In this document: positions 26,971 through 36,477 of the stretch, in pieces
How the letters are laid out: each line of letters opens with the position of its first letter
Position numbering within the stretch: position 1 is the stretch's first letter
NCBI GenBank assembly: GCA_945879115.1
Contig: CAMDUR010000007.1
Location: 1 to 64,000 of the forward strand
Source: Polynucleobacter meluiroseus
GTDB taxonomy: Bacteria; Pseudomonadota; Gammaproteobacteria; Burkholderiales; Burkholderiaceae
Length of the DNA stretch: 64,000 nt
Reading direction: 5' to 3'
Notes under the pieces: model-generated
Databases searched by the model: none
Told to the model about the DNA's origin: nothing
Seen by the model: only the letters and a program-made list of their open reading frames with translations
Position numbers and translations under genes: made by a program

Positions 26971-27454
26971 TACCTTCTGATCTTATTAACTGCCGTTTAA
27001 GTTCAGTACCTCTGCCGCTACTGTAACCACCTAAAGTGCCATCAGATCTGATCACGCGGTGGCATGGGATAAATACACAAATAGGATTGGCGCCAATGGC
27101 GTTAGCAACGGCTCGAATACTTTGCGGCCTTCCAATAGCTAAGGCAATATCTTGATAGGTTTTGACTGTGGCATACGGTATGGTTAATAAGGATTGCCAA
27201 ACCAATTGTTGGAATTCAGTTCCTTTGGGTTGTAATGAAAAATGATGGTGGTTTTTAAATAACTCATCAACCGTCTTTTGACTTGTTGGGTTGGTCATTA
27301 CATCTTGAGTCATTGGGTATCGTTTCCCACCTAAGAACTCTAATCTATAAATAAATTGATCTTGGTGCTCAAGAATGGCCCACCCCCAAGGAGTCATACA
27401 GTTCCCAGAATGGACCTTTCCAATAATTTTTGATGATGAGTTAAGTTGCGTCAT
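26939..27454 (-). CDS. ogt: O6-methylguanine-DNA methyltransferase
   Basis: Suicidal repair protein that transfers the alkyl group from O6-alkylguanine (and O4-alkylthymine) in DNA to its own cysteine. The 171-residue protein has the active-site IPCHRVI and the helix-turn-helix with Arg finger (RAVANAIGANP). There is no Ada-type N-terminal regulatory domain. Its 3' end overlaps the TDT transporter gene by 32 bases, an antisense arrangement. The start lies 48 bases from the Fur box of hmuS, so Fur could touch this promoter as well. Confidence 0.95.
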   Translation of the reverse strand: MTQLNSSSKIIGKVHSGNCMTPWGWAILEHQDQFIYRLEFLGGKRYPMTQDVMTNPTSQKTVDELFKNHHHFSLQPKGTEFQQLVWQSLLTIPYATVKTYQDIALAIGRPQSIRAVANAIGANPICVFIPCHRVIRSDGTLGGYSSGRGTELKRQLIRSEGINLPTVDLSS

Positions 27455-27501
27455 GGACTCAGTTTAATAAGATAAACCCTCTTTTGGATGTAGTTATTTG
27501 T

Positions 27502-27516
27502 TGAGAATGATTCTCA
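27502..27516. promoter_or_regulatory. Fur box upstream of hmuS
   Basis: TGAGAATGATTCTCA is a perfect 7-1-7 palindrome matching the core of known Fur-type iron boxes, 78 bases before the hmuS start. Iron-replete repression of hmuS is expected. Confidence 0.85.
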
Positions 27517-27594
27517 TGTAGTATCTTCATTCATTCAGCACAAGCCAGCCATAACCCCTCTAGCGAGCCAGTGCCTATTGCTATAGGAGCGCGT

Positions 27595-28710
27595 ATGTGC
27601 AGTCAAGTCATTGATATTCGTCAGAGTTTTGCTTCTTTAAGGCTTGAAAAAAAGCTCAGACATCGAGAAATTTCCAAGTTTCTCGGAATCACCGAAGCTG
27701 AGTTGATTGACGCTCATGTTGGAGTTTCTAGGCTCACGGCAATGAAGTCATCCCCGCATCTTGCCAGAGCAACTCGTTTAAAAAAACCTTATTGCGAACT
27801 CATATCCCAAATGGAAGGATTAGGAGAGGTCTTAGCTTTAACTAGAAATGAATATGCTGTTCATGAAAAGGTGGGCACATACCAACATGTCTCAAAGCAA
27901 GGAGATGTTGGTGTCGTTCATAGTGATTTAATTGATCTTCGACTTTTTTACAAATATTGGGAATTTGCTTACGCATTCGAAGAAGGTAAGGGTGATGCTT
28001 TGCAACGTAGCATCCAATTCTTTGATGAGTTTGGAACAGCCATACACAAGATATTTCTTTTGCCGAGCAGTGAGCATGATTATTTTGAGCAATTAGTAGA
28101 TGACTTTTCTGACATAAATCAAGACTCAGGAATTCATGTGCAGGAAAAATTGCAAGACACTTCCTCATGCAAAGAAACTTTTGCAGAGGACTTTTCTTTA
28201 GAAGAATTTAAGCAGGACTGGTCTCAAATGGCCGATACACATGAGTTCTTTGATCTTCTTAAGAAGCATGGGCTAAATCGATTACAGGCTCTTGAGTGCA
28301 TTGGTAACCACTACGCACAGGCATTGACTCAATCGTCGATGCGTCAGGTTTTTGAATCAGCAAAAGATCAAAAAATACCTTTAATGATTTTTATCGGCAA
28401 TCGTGGAGCTATGCAGATTCATACGGGCTTCATTCATCGGATAGTTGATGTCAAAGCTTGGTTCAATATTCTAGATCCGGGATTCAATCTCCACTTAGAT
28501 ATTGAGAAAATTCATCAGATTTGGTTGGTTAGAAAACCTAGTAAAGATGGCGTGATTACTTCAATGGAGCTTTTGGATAACCAGGGAGAGATGATTGCTT
28601 TGGTCTTTGGTGAGCGACACTTAGGTGAGCCTGAATTGCCAGCATGGCGTCATTTAGTCGAGGGAGCATTGGAGGATCAATCTAATCAAGAGTTAAGTAT
28701 GACGGATTGA
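27595..28710 (+). CDS. hmuS: Hemin-degrading factor HmuS/ChuS family
   Basis: A 371-residue cytoplasmic protein of two related halves. Each half has the HmuS/ChuS split fold; the second half has IQIHTGFIHRI-like and VLDPGFNLHL-like signatures (here ILDPGFNLHLDIEKI), ending GERHLGEPELPAWR. Family members bind heme and release or traffic its iron. The ATG at 27595 is chosen because AGGAG lies five bases before it; an upstream GTG (27571) lacks a site. The Fur box supports iron control. The usual partners (heme receptor, HmuTUV) are not in the window, so it stands alone here. Confidence 0.88.
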   Translation: MCSQVIDIRQSFASLRLEKKLRHREISKFLGITEAELIDAHVGVSRLTAMKSSPHLARATRLKKPYCELISQMEGLGEVLALTRNEYAVHEKVGTYQHVSKQGDVGVVHSDLIDLRLFYKYWEFAYAFEEGKGDALQRSIQFFDEFGTAIHKIFLLPSSEHDYFEQLVDDFSDINQDSGIHVQEKLQDTSSCKETFAEDFSLEEFKQDWSQMADTHEFFDLLKKHGLNRLQALECIGNHYAQALTQSSMRQVFESAKDQKIPLMIFIGNRGAMQIHTGFIHRIVDVKAWFNILDPGFNLHLDIEKIHQIWLVRKPSKDGVITSMELLDNQGEMIALVFGERHLGEPELPAWRHLVEGALEDQSNQELSMTD

Positions 28711-28773
28711 TTAATAAGAATTCGGCACTATTTTGATAAAAGGCTTAAAATGAGGTTCTGATATGCATATATC

Positions 28774-29132
28774 GGGGCCGACATGGTTTCGACGTGGATT
28801 ACAAAGCATGGAGGGCATACCGAGGACCCGTCATCTCGTAAAACAATGGGACTGCTATAACTGCAAACGACGAACGTTTCGCACTAGCCGCTTAATTGCG
28901 GTTGCCCCTGAACTGATTCTCTCTTGGGTCAGCTAACGCAAGTTAGATCAGGGTCATTTACAAGAGATAAGGTTACATAATGTCACGATGTGTAACTCGA
29001 AAATTTAGTGAATCGCTAATTAGTAACGTGTTGGTCCGTGACTGATTGGCTAAACTAAATGACACAACTAAGTATGTAGAACTCTATGTAGAGGATTTGC
29101 GGACGCGGGTTCGATCCCCGCCGGCTCCACCA
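28774..29132 (+). ncRNA. ssrA: tmRNA (one-piece ssrA)
   Basis: Rescues stalled ribosomes by trans-translation with SmpB. The 5' GGGGCCGACATGG and the 3' CCGGCTCCACCA pair as an acceptor stem with one G-U. GGTTCGATCC near 29109-29117 is the T-arm. The tag reading frame at 28863-28895 reads ANDERFALAA then TAA, with resume codon GCA. The RNA is ~359 nt and unbroken, so it is not the permuted two-piece form. A 3' intrinsic terminator follows. No integrase or duplicated 3' fragment is visible downstream. Confidence 0.97.
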
Positions 29133-29140
29133 AAACTAAA

Positions 29141-29167
29141 AGCCAACCTTAACCGGTTGGCTTTTTT
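29141..29167 (+). terminator. tmRNA terminator
   Basis: AGCCAACC (29141-29148) pairs with GGTTGGCT (29155-29162), loop TTAACC, followed by five T. It lies in front of the convergent methyltransferase gene. Confidence 0.92.
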
Positions 29168-29177
29168 CATTAAAGTA

Positions 29178-30401
29178 TTAAACAGCCAATCTCCATAGAG
29201 ACGTTACTTCGGCAGCACGAGCGCGATACAAAGGATCCTGCGTATCTAATGCTTTTGCATGAGTAGGTCTCACATCGTAGCGGCCCATCACCTTCAAGCC
29301 CCCAGCTTCAATCCAAGCTAATAACTCAGCTCTAGTTCTAAGGCCGAGATGCTCTCCGAGATCAGACAAAATTAACCAGCCTTCACCACCAGCAGTTAAG
29401 TGCTCTGCTAATCCAGATATAAATCCCTTGAGCATTTGACTGTCGGGATCGTATACAGCGTATTCAATTGGTGAACTTGGTCTTGCAGGAACCCATGGCG
29501 GATTACAAACAATTAATGGGGCTTTACCCTCAGGGAATAAATCAGCTTTCATGAGTTTGACATTTTTCTTAATGCCAAGACCCTCTATATTTTCTTCTGC
29601 ACATTCAAGAGCGCGATCATCTTGATCTGTAGCTATTATTTTCTGTACGCCACGTTGCGCTAGCACCGCTGCTAAAACACCTGTACCTGTACCAATATCA
29701 AATGCTAAGGAGTTGCCGGTCATAGCAGCAGGGAACGGCGCTTTTTCTAAAAGACCTAAGTATTCAGAACGAACGGGGGCAAAAACACCATAGTGAGGAT
29801 GGATGCGACCATCACCCAAATCCTTGATGGCATCAATCGCCATACCGTTCTTACGCCACTCGAGTGAACCAATAAATCCTAAAAGCTCTCTCAGCGAGGT
29901 GACATACGGCTCGGTCACTTCTCCATAAACAGCTGAGCAAGCTTCCTTAACATCTGGGGCGCGGCGCAATGGAATACTGTGATCAGGTTCAAACTGAATC
30001 AGCAACATACCTAAGGTGCGGCTTCTCTGAGATTGAGCTTGGCGATGCAGGTGGAATATTTCTGACATGGGCTTAGCCAATGGAATGAGGCCTTCACCAG
30101 GTTGACGCGCTTTTGATTTGTTTCTGACACTTTTCTTAGATGGTTTGTCAGCGCGTCTGGCTAATGCTTGAAGGAGCTGCTTGGCATTTTGAAAATCGCC
30201 ACGCCAAATAATGCCGGTACCTTCACAAGCTAATGTATAGGCTTCATCTGCAGTTAGCGTGTCATCAGCAATGATTAACTTTTTAGGTGCTGGAGTGCCT
30301 TTTTCTGAACGCCAGCGGCAAGAGTGAGTGACATCTCCTTCATCCCAAGTGATGATCGGTTGATCTGATTCATGAAGATATGATTTATGCACGGTGTTCA
30401 C
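29178..30401 (-). CDS. Class I SAM-dependent methyltransferase (MTS/HemK-like), target unknown
   Basis: A 407-residue protein. The SAM-binding motif is DIGTGTGVLAAVL (235-247), followed by an acidic strand end IIATDQDD and NPPW at 300-303. NPPW/NPPY is typical of enzymes that methylate an amide or exocyclic nitrogen, such as PrmC or RlmG. The first ~200 residues include a basic linker (KPSKKSVRNKSKAR) and a region I do not recognise. The start overlaps the end of mnmH by 17 bases, so translation is probably coupled to a tRNA-modification gene, which hints at an RNA or ribosomal target (inference). Confidence 0.78.
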   Translation of the reverse strand: MNTVHKSYLHESDQPIITWDEGDVTHSCRWRSEKGTPAPKKLIIADDTLTADEAYTLACEGTGIIWRGDFQNAKQLLQALARRADKPSKKSVRNKSKARQPGEGLIPLAKPMSEIFHLHRQAQSQRSRTLGMLLIQFEPDHSIPLRRAPDVKEACSAVYGEVTEPYVTSLRELLGFIGSLEWRKNGMAIDAIKDLGDGRIHPHYGVFAPVRSEYLGLLEKAPFPAAMTGNSLAFDIGTGTGVLAAVLAQRGVQKIIATDQDDRALECAEENIEGLGIKKNVKLMKADLFPEGKAPLIVCNPPWVPARPSSPIEYAVYDPDSQMLKGFISGLAEHLTAGGEGWLILSDLGEHLGLRTRAELLAWIEAGGLKVMGRYDVRPTHAKALDTQDPLYRARAAEVTSLWRLAV

Positions 30402-31443
30402 CTGCCAAAATTTGTGTCGCTAAAATTTCAATTCCTTTGGCAGATAAGTCTGCAGTTGTGAAGCAAGGTGCTTTTTCGTAATGAATATAGTTAGAGTTCT
30501 GAGAGCGTTTGTAAAGGGCGTCGTAGTGTTTCTCAAGCAACTCAGAAACGAGTTGGGTCCATTCTTGATTGAGAATGAGATTTCTCCAGTGCTCTAAGGT
30601 TTCTTTACCATGAAGTTCTTTTAGAAAATCTATCGTGCGAATTAGATTATCAGGCTGATTGATGAAATAAGGGTAGTCATTAATTAAAAAACTCACGCGC
30701 GCCTCTGTACTTGCCTCAATTCGAACGCAAGGACTACTTCTCATGCAATTGAGCAAAACATCAGGCACATGGACGGATCCAATTTTCCTGCTTTCAGATT
30801 CCACGAACACTATTTTTTGAGGATCTAACTCTTTCAATTGAGTCAAGATCAAAGTCTCAAACATTTTTTGACTGGGTTGAGGTGAGTCGGGAAGATTACC
30901 TAAAACAGAGCCTTTATGTTGGGCTAAGTTTTCTAGATCTAAAACCTGAGCGCCTAATTCAAGGAGCTTCTCTAGAACCTTACTCTTACCACTGCCAGTC
31001 ATACCAGTGATGACTTGAAATTTAAATTGAGGTGGTAGTAGATCAAGCTGATCAATAACACTTCGTCTGTAAGACTTATAGCCACCCTCTAAGATATGTG
31101 CGTTCCAACCAATTTGTCGGAAGATATGCGTCATGGAGCCGCTTCTTTTGCCACCCCTCCAACAATAAATCAGCGGCTTCCAGTCTCTAGGTTTATCAAG
31201 AAAGTTATTTTCAATATAGTGGGCAATTTTTTTAGCAATGTACGCAGCACCCAATTTTTTAGCTTCAAAAGGTGACACTTGTTTATACATGGTGCCAATC
31301 ACGATGCGTTCTTCATTAGTTAACACTGGGAAGTTAACAGCACCCGGTATGTGATCATCCATGAATTCATCAGGCGTGCGCACGTCTATGACTTCATCAA
31401 ATTCTTGAAGTTGGGTGACGTCAGCGGTGATGGGTGATTTCAT
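30385..31443 (-). CDS. mnmH: tRNA 2-selenouridine synthase
   Basis: Converts 2-thiouridine at position 34 of Lys, Glu and Gln tRNAs to 2-selenouridine via a geranylated intermediate, using selenophosphate from SelD. A rhodanese domain (residues ~8-130) carries the catalytic Cys94 in CWRGGKRSGS. A P-loop domain with GMTGSGKS (147-154) follows. At 352 residues it is close to E. coli MnmH (364). No selD is in the window, so a selenium supply must be encoded elsewhere. It overlaps the downstream methyltransferase gene by 17 bases. Confidence 0.93.
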   Translation of the reverse strand: MKSPITADVTQLQEFDEVIDVRTPDEFMDDHIPGAVNFPVLTNEERIVIGTMYKQVSPFEAKKLGAAYIAKKIAHYIENNFLDKPRDWKPLIYCWRGGKRSGSMTHIFRQIGWNAHILEGGYKSYRRSVIDQLDLLPPQFKFQVITGMTGSGKSKVLEKLLELGAQVLDLENLAQHKGSVLGNLPDSPQPSQKMFETLILTQLKELDPQKIVFVESESRKIGSVHVPDVLLNCMRSSPCVRIEASTEARVSFLINDYPYFINQPDNLIRTIDFLKELHGKETLEHWRNLILNQEWTQLVSELLEKHYDALYKRSQNSNYIHYEKAPCFTTADLSAKGIEILATQILAGEHRA

Positions 31444-31540
31444 TGAAGTATTAGGCGCGTGAATGGGGATTGCCTCAATTCTCCCACGTCAATGACTATG
31501 ACCGGAAAAACTCTGACTAATTAAGCTTTGGATTTAGGTA

Positions 31541-32215
31541 TTAAGGAAAAATAATGGCGTGAAGTTCATGGGGGTGATGAATGATGAAATCTGCGCCCCA
31601 ATCTGAGACTGGCTCATCACAACCGCAGTAACCGTAAGCCGCTGCAACAGTTTTCATACCTGCGGCGCGACCAGCCTTAACATCTCTTAAGTCATCCCCC
31701 ACATACAAACATTGCTCAGGGTTCAAACCACAAAGCTCCGCAGCTTTCAGAATCGGAGCAGGGTGAGGTTTAGCAAATGGGGTCGTGTCACCGCTGATGT
31801 TGGCTTGGCTGCGTTGGTCCAAACCCATCAACTTTAATAGAGGCGTTGTGTACCGTTCTATTTTGTTAGTCACAATACCCCAAGCCACTTCTTGCTTTTC
31901 TAATTGGATAAGAAGCTCATCCATGCCATCAAATAGTTGGCTATGAACACAAATATTCTGAGCATAGTTATTTAGAAATTCATCGCGCAAAGTTTCAAAG
32001 TCTGGATGCTCAGGACTGTAACCAAATGCCCCCTGAATCAGTCCTCTTGCTCCGGCAGAAGCTCTTGGTCGTAATTCTGTAAAGGGAAGCTCAGGCAGGC
32101 CTCTTGTGCTTCTTAGAAGATTGGCAGCTGCAACTAAGTCAGGTGCAGTATCTGCCAAGGTGCCATCCAAATCAAAAAAAACACCCTTAAATAAGGGGGA
32201 CGGAAATGGTTTCAT
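31541..32215 (-). CDS. gph: Phosphoglycolate phosphatase (HAD family)
   Basis: A 224-residue HAD hydrolase with motif I FFDLDGTLADTAPDL (nucleophile Asp), motif II VTNK, the motif III lysine in AKPHPAPIL, and motif IV YVGDDLRDVKAG. It removes 2-phosphoglycolate formed by DNA-end repair or oxygenation side reactions. The start codon is one base away from the ubiG stop, so the two are cotranslated, an arrangement common in betaproteobacteria. An N-acetylmuramic acid 6-phosphate phosphatase (MupP) role cannot be excluded from sequence because the families are close. Confidence 0.88.
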   Translation of the reverse strand: MKPFPSPLFKGVFFDLDGTLADTAPDLVAAANLLRSTRGLPELPFTELRPRASAGARGLIQGAFGYSPEHPDFETLRDEFLNNYAQNICVHSQLFDGMDELLIQLEKQEVAWGIVTNKIERYTTPLLKLMGLDQRSQANISGDTTPFAKPHPAPILKAAELCGLNPEQCLYVGDDLRDVKAGRAAGMKTVAAAYGYCGCDEPVSDWGADFIIHHPHELHAIIFP

Positions 32216-32216
32216 A

Positions 32217-32909
32217 TTATTTTTTGGTGCAAGCGACCAAATAATTAACGTCGGTATCCCGACCTAATGAATAAACCTGCGTGATAGGGTTGTAACTAAG
32301 ACCAATGATTTCATTCATATCACAACCGGCTTCTCTGACATATTCACCTAACTCTGATGGTTTGATGAACTTTTTGTAGTCATGAGTACCCTTGGGGAGT
32401 AAATTCAAAATATATTCAGCGCCAATAATCGCAAATAAATAAGATTTTGGATTTCTATTCAGGGTGCTAAAGAACACTCGTCCACCTGGTTTAACTAACT
32501 GAGAGCACGCTTTGATAATGCTGAGCGGTTCTGGGACGTGCTCGAGCATTTCCATACAAGTAACGACATCGTATTGCCCAGGCTCTTTCACAGCCAAATC
32601 CTCGGCACTGATGTATTCATACTCAACTTTTACGCCGCTTTCAAGGCCGTGGAGATCTGCCACTTTGAGAGCTTTTTCTGATAAATCAACGCCCTTGGCA
32701 GTTGCACCAGCTCTTGCCATGGCCTCAGTTAGGATGCCGCCACCACAACCAACATCCAATACCTTCTTGCCAGCAATAGGAATGTGCTTCTGTATCCAGT
32801 CCAGGCGGAGTGGGTTGATGGTGTGGAGAGGCTTAAATTCGCTAGTTGGATCCCACCAGCGGTGGGCCAGGGCGCTAAATTTGTCTAACTCGTTTTGATC
32901 TGCATTCAT
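32217..32909 (-). CDS. ubiG: Ubiquinone O-methyltransferase UbiG
   Basis: Catalyses both O-methylation steps of ubiquinone synthesis. The 230-residue protein opens with the family start [23 protein letters not shown]. It has the SAM motif [16 protein letters not shown] and the membrane-contact and substrate segment [16 protein letters not shown]-like, and ends with the lid region TQVYSLGRD. It is cotranscribed with gph (one-base gap). Ubiquinone indicates an aerobic respiratory chain. Confidence 0.95.
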   Translation of the reverse strand: MNADQNELDKFSALAHRWWDPTSEFKPLHTINPLRLDWIQKHIPIAGKKVLDVGCGGGILTEAMARAGATAKGVDLSEKALKVADLHGLESGVKVEYEYISAEDLAVKEPGQYDVVTCMEMLEHVPEPLSIIKACSQLVKPGGRVFFSTLNRNPKSYLFAIIGAEYILNLLPKGTHDYKKFIKPSELGEYVREAGCDMNEIIGLSYNPITQVYSLGRDTDVNYLVACTKK

Positions 32910-33008
32910 GGCTCTATTCTAAACAAGCCACCAATTAATTGTTTAATCCTGGTTGAGATAGGCTCGCAGGGCCACTTATGCCAATAGGTGTCAATTTTTA
33001 GGTGTAAA

Positions 33009-33035
33009 AAAACCCGGTTAAAACAACCGGGTTTT
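33009..33035 (-). terminator. Terminator of the OmpA-family gene
   Basis: AAAACCCGGTT (33009-33019) pairs with AACCGGGTTTT (33025-33035). On the minus strand it is followed by a seven-T run, 17 bases after the OmpA-family stop. Confidence 0.9.
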
Positions 33036-33051
33036 CTTGGCTTGGTAAGAA

Positions 33052-33642
33052 TTAATTCTTACGTGTACCAATGACTTCGATTTGAACGCGACGGTTCTTA
33101 GCGCGACCATCATCTGTCTTGTTATCAGCAACTGGCTGAGATTCGCCTTTACCTTCGATCTGGATACGGCTATCAGCAATACCTTTGCTGACTAGGTACT
33201 TCTTAACAGCATCAGCGCGACGTACTGAAAGTTTTTGGTTGTAAGCATCTGTACCAACTGAGTCAGTGTGACCTGTAGCAATAACAACTTCTAAAGCCAA
33301 GCTCTTGATTTGACCAGATAGGTTATCTAAGCTTGTTTTAGCAGCTGGTTTCAATACTGCTTTGTCAAAGTCAAACAATGCGTCAGCTGTGTAAGTTACT
33401 TTAGCGGCTGCTGCCGCTGGTTTTGCTGCCGCTGGTTTTGCTGCCGCTGCTTTAGCAATGGCACCGTCACAACCTGGAGCAGCTGTCGCTGGTGTCCAGT
33501 TGGCATTGCGCCAGCAAAGTTCATTTGTACCGTTTTTCCAAACTGTACCTGAGCCGTTGACCCAGTTATCAACGTTTTGTGCAGAAACGCTGGCACTGAT
33601 TGAAATACTTGCAATAGCTATAAGTTGTAGTAGTTTTTTCAT
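33052..33642 (-). CDS. OmpA-family peptidoglycan-binding protein without beta-barrel
   Basis: A 196-residue exported protein. The signal peptide ends SVSAQ (~22), followed by a 45-residue Trp- and Cys-containing stretch (WVNGSGTVWKNGTNELCW), an Ala/Lys/Pro linker, and an OmpA C-terminal domain (~90-196) with NQKLSVRRADAVKKYL and GRAKNRRVQIEV. The peptidoglycan-contacting Asp and Arg are present. It has no eight-strand barrel, so it may be soluble, or held at the envelope through peptidoglycan. The strong terminator and codon bias suggest high expression. Confidence 0.88.
   Translation of the reverse strand: MKKLLQLIAIASISISASVSAQNVDNWVNGSGTVWKNGTNELCWRNANWTPATAAPGCDGAIAKAAAAKPAAAKPAAAAAKVTYTADALFDFDKAVLKPAAKTSLDNLSGQIKSLALEVVIATGHTDSVGTDAYNQKLSVRRADAVKKYLVSKGIADSRIQIEGKGESQPVADNKTDDGRAKNRRVQIEVIGTRKN
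33412..33455 (-). repeat. 15-bp tandem repeat in the OmpA-family linker
   Basis: GCTGCCGCTGGTTTT is repeated with a 15-bp period about three times (33412-33455, the last copy diverged), encoding the AAAKP linker. Copy number may vary between strains through slippage without frame loss. Confidence 0.7.
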
Positions 33643-33744
33643 TTTTCTCTCTAGTTATCTGTGTGGAGGCCAATTGAATATGGACTTCATAAGTTTATCA
33701 CTTTAATTATCATAAAAGGAACTAGGCAGTGATAAAATTGTTGT

Positions 33745-36477
33745 ATGGAAATCACACAAAATAACGCTGCAAAAGAGACATTACCAATATCCTTAGAAGA
33801 CGAAATGCGTCGTTCTTACCTCGATTACGCTATGAGCGTAATTGTGGGTCGAGCTTTACCCGATGTGAGGGATGGCTTAAAGCCAGTCCATCGTCGAGTT
33901 TTGTTCGCCATGCATGAGCTCAATAATGACTGGAACCGTGCCTACAAGAAGTCTGCCCGTATTGTGGGTGACGTAATCGGTAAGTACCACCCCCACGGTG
34001 ACTCAGCTGTTTACGACACGATTGTTCGTATGGCTCAGAACTTCTCCCTACGGTACATGTTGGTCGACGGTCAAGGTAACTTCGGTTCAGTCGATGGCGA
34101 TAACGCTGCGGCGATGCGTTATACCGAAATCCGTTTGGCGAAGATAGCCCATCAGCTATTAGACGACCTCGATAAAGAGACGGTTGATTTTGGCCCGAAC
34201 TATGACGGTAGCGAAAAAGAGCCACTCATTCTTCCGGCAAAAATCCCCAATCTCCTCATCAATGGCTCGTCAGGTATTGCGGTGGGTATGGCGACAAATA
34301 TTCCGCCTCATAACTTAGATGAAGTGATCTCAGCTTGTTTGCATCTGTTGAGTAACCCAGAGTGCACCATCGACGATTTGATGGAAATCATTCCTGCTCC
34401 TGATTTCCCAACAGCCGGCATCATTTACGGTATCCAAGGCGTCAAAGATGGTTACCGTACTGGTCGTGGTCGCGTTGTGATGCGTGCCAAGACTCACTTC
34501 GAAGATATGGAGCGTGGTTCTCGCCAATCCATCATCGTTGATGAGTTGCCATACCAAGTTAATAAAAAGACTTTGCTTGAGCGCATCGCTGAATTGATTA
34601 CTGAGAAAAAAGTCGAGGGCATTTCTGATATCCGTGACGAGTCTGATAAATCCGGTATGCGCGTTGTGATTGAACTTAAGCGCGGCGAAGTTCCAGAAGT
34701 GGTTCTCAACAACCTTTACAAATACACACAACTACAAGACACCTTTGGTATGAACATGGTGGCATTGGTGGATAACCAGCCACGCTTGTTAAACCTCAAG
34801 CAGATGTTGGAGTGTTTCCTTTCTCACAGAAGAGAAGTGGTTACCCGTCGTACTGTTTTTGAACTACGCAAGGCTCGTGATCGCGGTCACGTGTTGGAAG
34901 GTTTGGCAGTCGCATTGGCGAATATTGATGAATTCATTCGCATCATTAAAGCTGCGCCAACGCCGCCTGAAGCAAAGCGTGAATTGTTACTGAAATCATG
35001 GGACTCAGAAGTCGTTCGTGAAATGTTATCTCGCGCCGAAAAAGATGCGCCCGGTGGCTATAACGCCTTCCGACCTGAAGATTTAGATCCTGCAGTAGGG
35101 ATGCAGGCTGATGGCTTGTACCGTTTATCCGATGATCAGGCTCAAGAAATTTTGCAAATGCGTTTGCAACGTTTAACAGGTCTTGAGCAAAACAAGATTG
35201 TTGATGAGTACAAAGAAGTCATGTTGGTGATTGCTAATTTATTAGATATCTTGGCAAAGCCAGAGCGCATTACAGTCATCATCACGGAAGAGCTTAACGC
35301 TGTTCAGGCTGAATTTGGTCAGGCAGGTAGCGACAACGGCCGTCGTTCACGCATTGAAATGAACGCGACTGAATTGTTTACCGAAGATTTGATCACGCCA
35401 CAAGATCTCGTTGTGACTTTATCGCATGGTGGCTACATGAAGAGCCAGCCGCTATCTGAGTATCGTGCTCAGAAACGTGGTGGTCGCGGTAAACAAGCAA
35501 CTGCTACTAAAAACGAAGATTGGATTGATACTTTATTCGTAGCTAATACTCATGACACCATTCTTTGCTTCTCGGATCGTGGACGCATGTATTGGTTAAA
35601 GGTTTGGGAGTTGCCGCAAGGCGGTCGTGCTTCACGCGGTAAGCCGATTGTGAATATCTTCCCATTGGTTGAAGGCGAGAAGATCACTGTGATTCTTCCA
35701 ATCAAAGCTTACGAAGAAAATAAATACGTTTTCATGGCCACTCAAAAGGGTGTTGTGAAGAAGTCTCGTTTATCTGATTTTTCAAACCCGCGTAAAGCCG
35801 GCATCATTGCTGTGGATTTAGATGAAGGTGATCATTTAGTGGGCGCCGCTATTACGGATGGTCGACATGATGTGATGCTCTTCTCTGATGCAGGTAAGGC
35901 AGTCCGCTTTGATGAGAACGATGTGCGACCAATGGGCCGAACAGCTCGTGGTGTGCGTGGTATGAACCTAGACAAGACTCATGGTGTCATTGCTATGCTG
36001 GTAGCCCCTGCTGAGATCGAAGGTCAGGAAGCTAATCCAGAAGAGCCAAGCATTCTTCCAAGTAGTGTTTTAACTGCCACTGAAAACGGCTTTGGTAAAC
36101 GTACGCCTATTTCTGAGTACACACGACATGGTCGCGGTACGAAGGGCATGATTGCTATTCAGACAACTGAGCGTAACGGCAAAGTAGTAGCAGCTGTGCT
36201 TGTTTCTGAACAAGATCAGATCATGTTGATTACAACAGGCGGCATTTTAGTGCGCACACGTGTATCAGAGATTCGTGAGATGGGCCGTGCTACTCAGGGT
36301 GTTACCTTAATCAATGTGGATGAGGGTACTCAGCTATCCGGTCTTCAGCGTGTTGCTGAGAGTGATGACGATGAAGAAGATGAACTTGGTTCAGAAGAGC
36401 AAACAACTTCAGATCAAGCTGTAGCCGCTGATCCGGCCGTTTCAGGAAATGAGGGCGTGGAGCCGGAGAATGGTTGA
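33745..36477 (+). CDS. gyrA: DNA gyrase subunit A
   Basis: Type II topoisomerase subunit that breaks and rejoins DNA. The 910-residue protein has the catalytic Tyr126 in AAAMRYTE and residues Ser87 and Asp91 in [10 protein letters not shown], the wild-type, quinolone-sensitive state. The C-terminal domain has the GyrA box variant QKRGGRG, and an acidic tail ([13 protein letters not shown]) follows. No ribosome-binding site is visible, and an extended -10-like TGATAAAAT lies 33730-33738, seven bases before the ATG. It is the first gene of the long plus-strand series and overlaps serC by 8 bases. Confidence 0.98.
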   Translation: MEITQNNAAKETLPISLEDEMRRSYLDYAMSVIVGRALPDVRDGLKPVHRRVLFAMHELNNDWNRAYKKSARIVGDVIGKYHPHGDSAVYDTIVRMAQNFSLRYMLVDGQGNFGSVDGDNAAAMRYTEIRLAKIAHQLLDDLDKETVDFGPNYDGSEKEPLILPAKIPNLLINGSSGIAVGMATNIPPHNLDEVISACLHLLSNPECTIDDLMEIIPAPDFPTAGIIYGIQGVKDGYRTGRGRVVMRAKTHFEDMERGSRQSIIVDELPYQVNKKTLLERIAELITEKKVEGISDIRDESDKSGMRVVIELKRGEVPEVVLNNLYKYTQLQDTFGMNMVALVDNQPRLLNLKQMLECFLSHRREVVTRRTVFELRKARDRGHVLEGLAVALANIDEFIRIIKAAPTPPEAKRELLLKSWDSEVVREMLSRAEKDAPGGYNAFRPEDLDPAVGMQADGLYRLSDDQAQEILQMRLQRLTGLEQNKIVDEYKEVMLVIANLLDILAKPERITVIITEELNAVQAEFGQAGSDNGRRSRIEMNATELFTEDLITPQDLVVTLSHGGYMKSQPLSEYRAQKRGGRGKQATATKNEDWIDTLFVANTHDTILCFSDRGRMYWLKVWELPQGGRASRGKPIVNIFPLVEGEKITVILPIKAYEENKYVFMATQKGVVKKSRLSDFSNPRKAGIIAVDLDEGDHLVGAAITDGRHDVMLFSDAGKAVRFDENDVRPMGRTARGVRGMNLDKTHGVIAMLVAPAEIEGQEANPEEPSILPSSVLTATENGFGKRTPISEYTRHGRGTKGMIAIQTTERNGKVVAAVLVSEQDQIMLITTGGILVRTRVSEIREMGRATQGVTLINVDEGTQLSGLQRVAESDDDEEDELGSEEQTTSDQAVAADPAVSGNEGVEPENG

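Noticed and set aside
29133-29177. Integrated element using the tmRNA 3' end as attachment site
   Set aside because: A terminator and ordinary chromosomal genes follow at once; there is no integrase and no repeated tmRNA 3' fragment.
33997-34020. Quinolone-resistance change in gyrA
   Set aside because: The residues equivalent to E. coli Ser83 and Asp87 are Ser87 and Asp91, the wild-type state.
33920-34731. Long antisense reading frames within gyrA and similar ones within rpsA and fbp
   Set aside because: They lack start signals and recognisable motifs and are explained by the codon bias of the coding strand.
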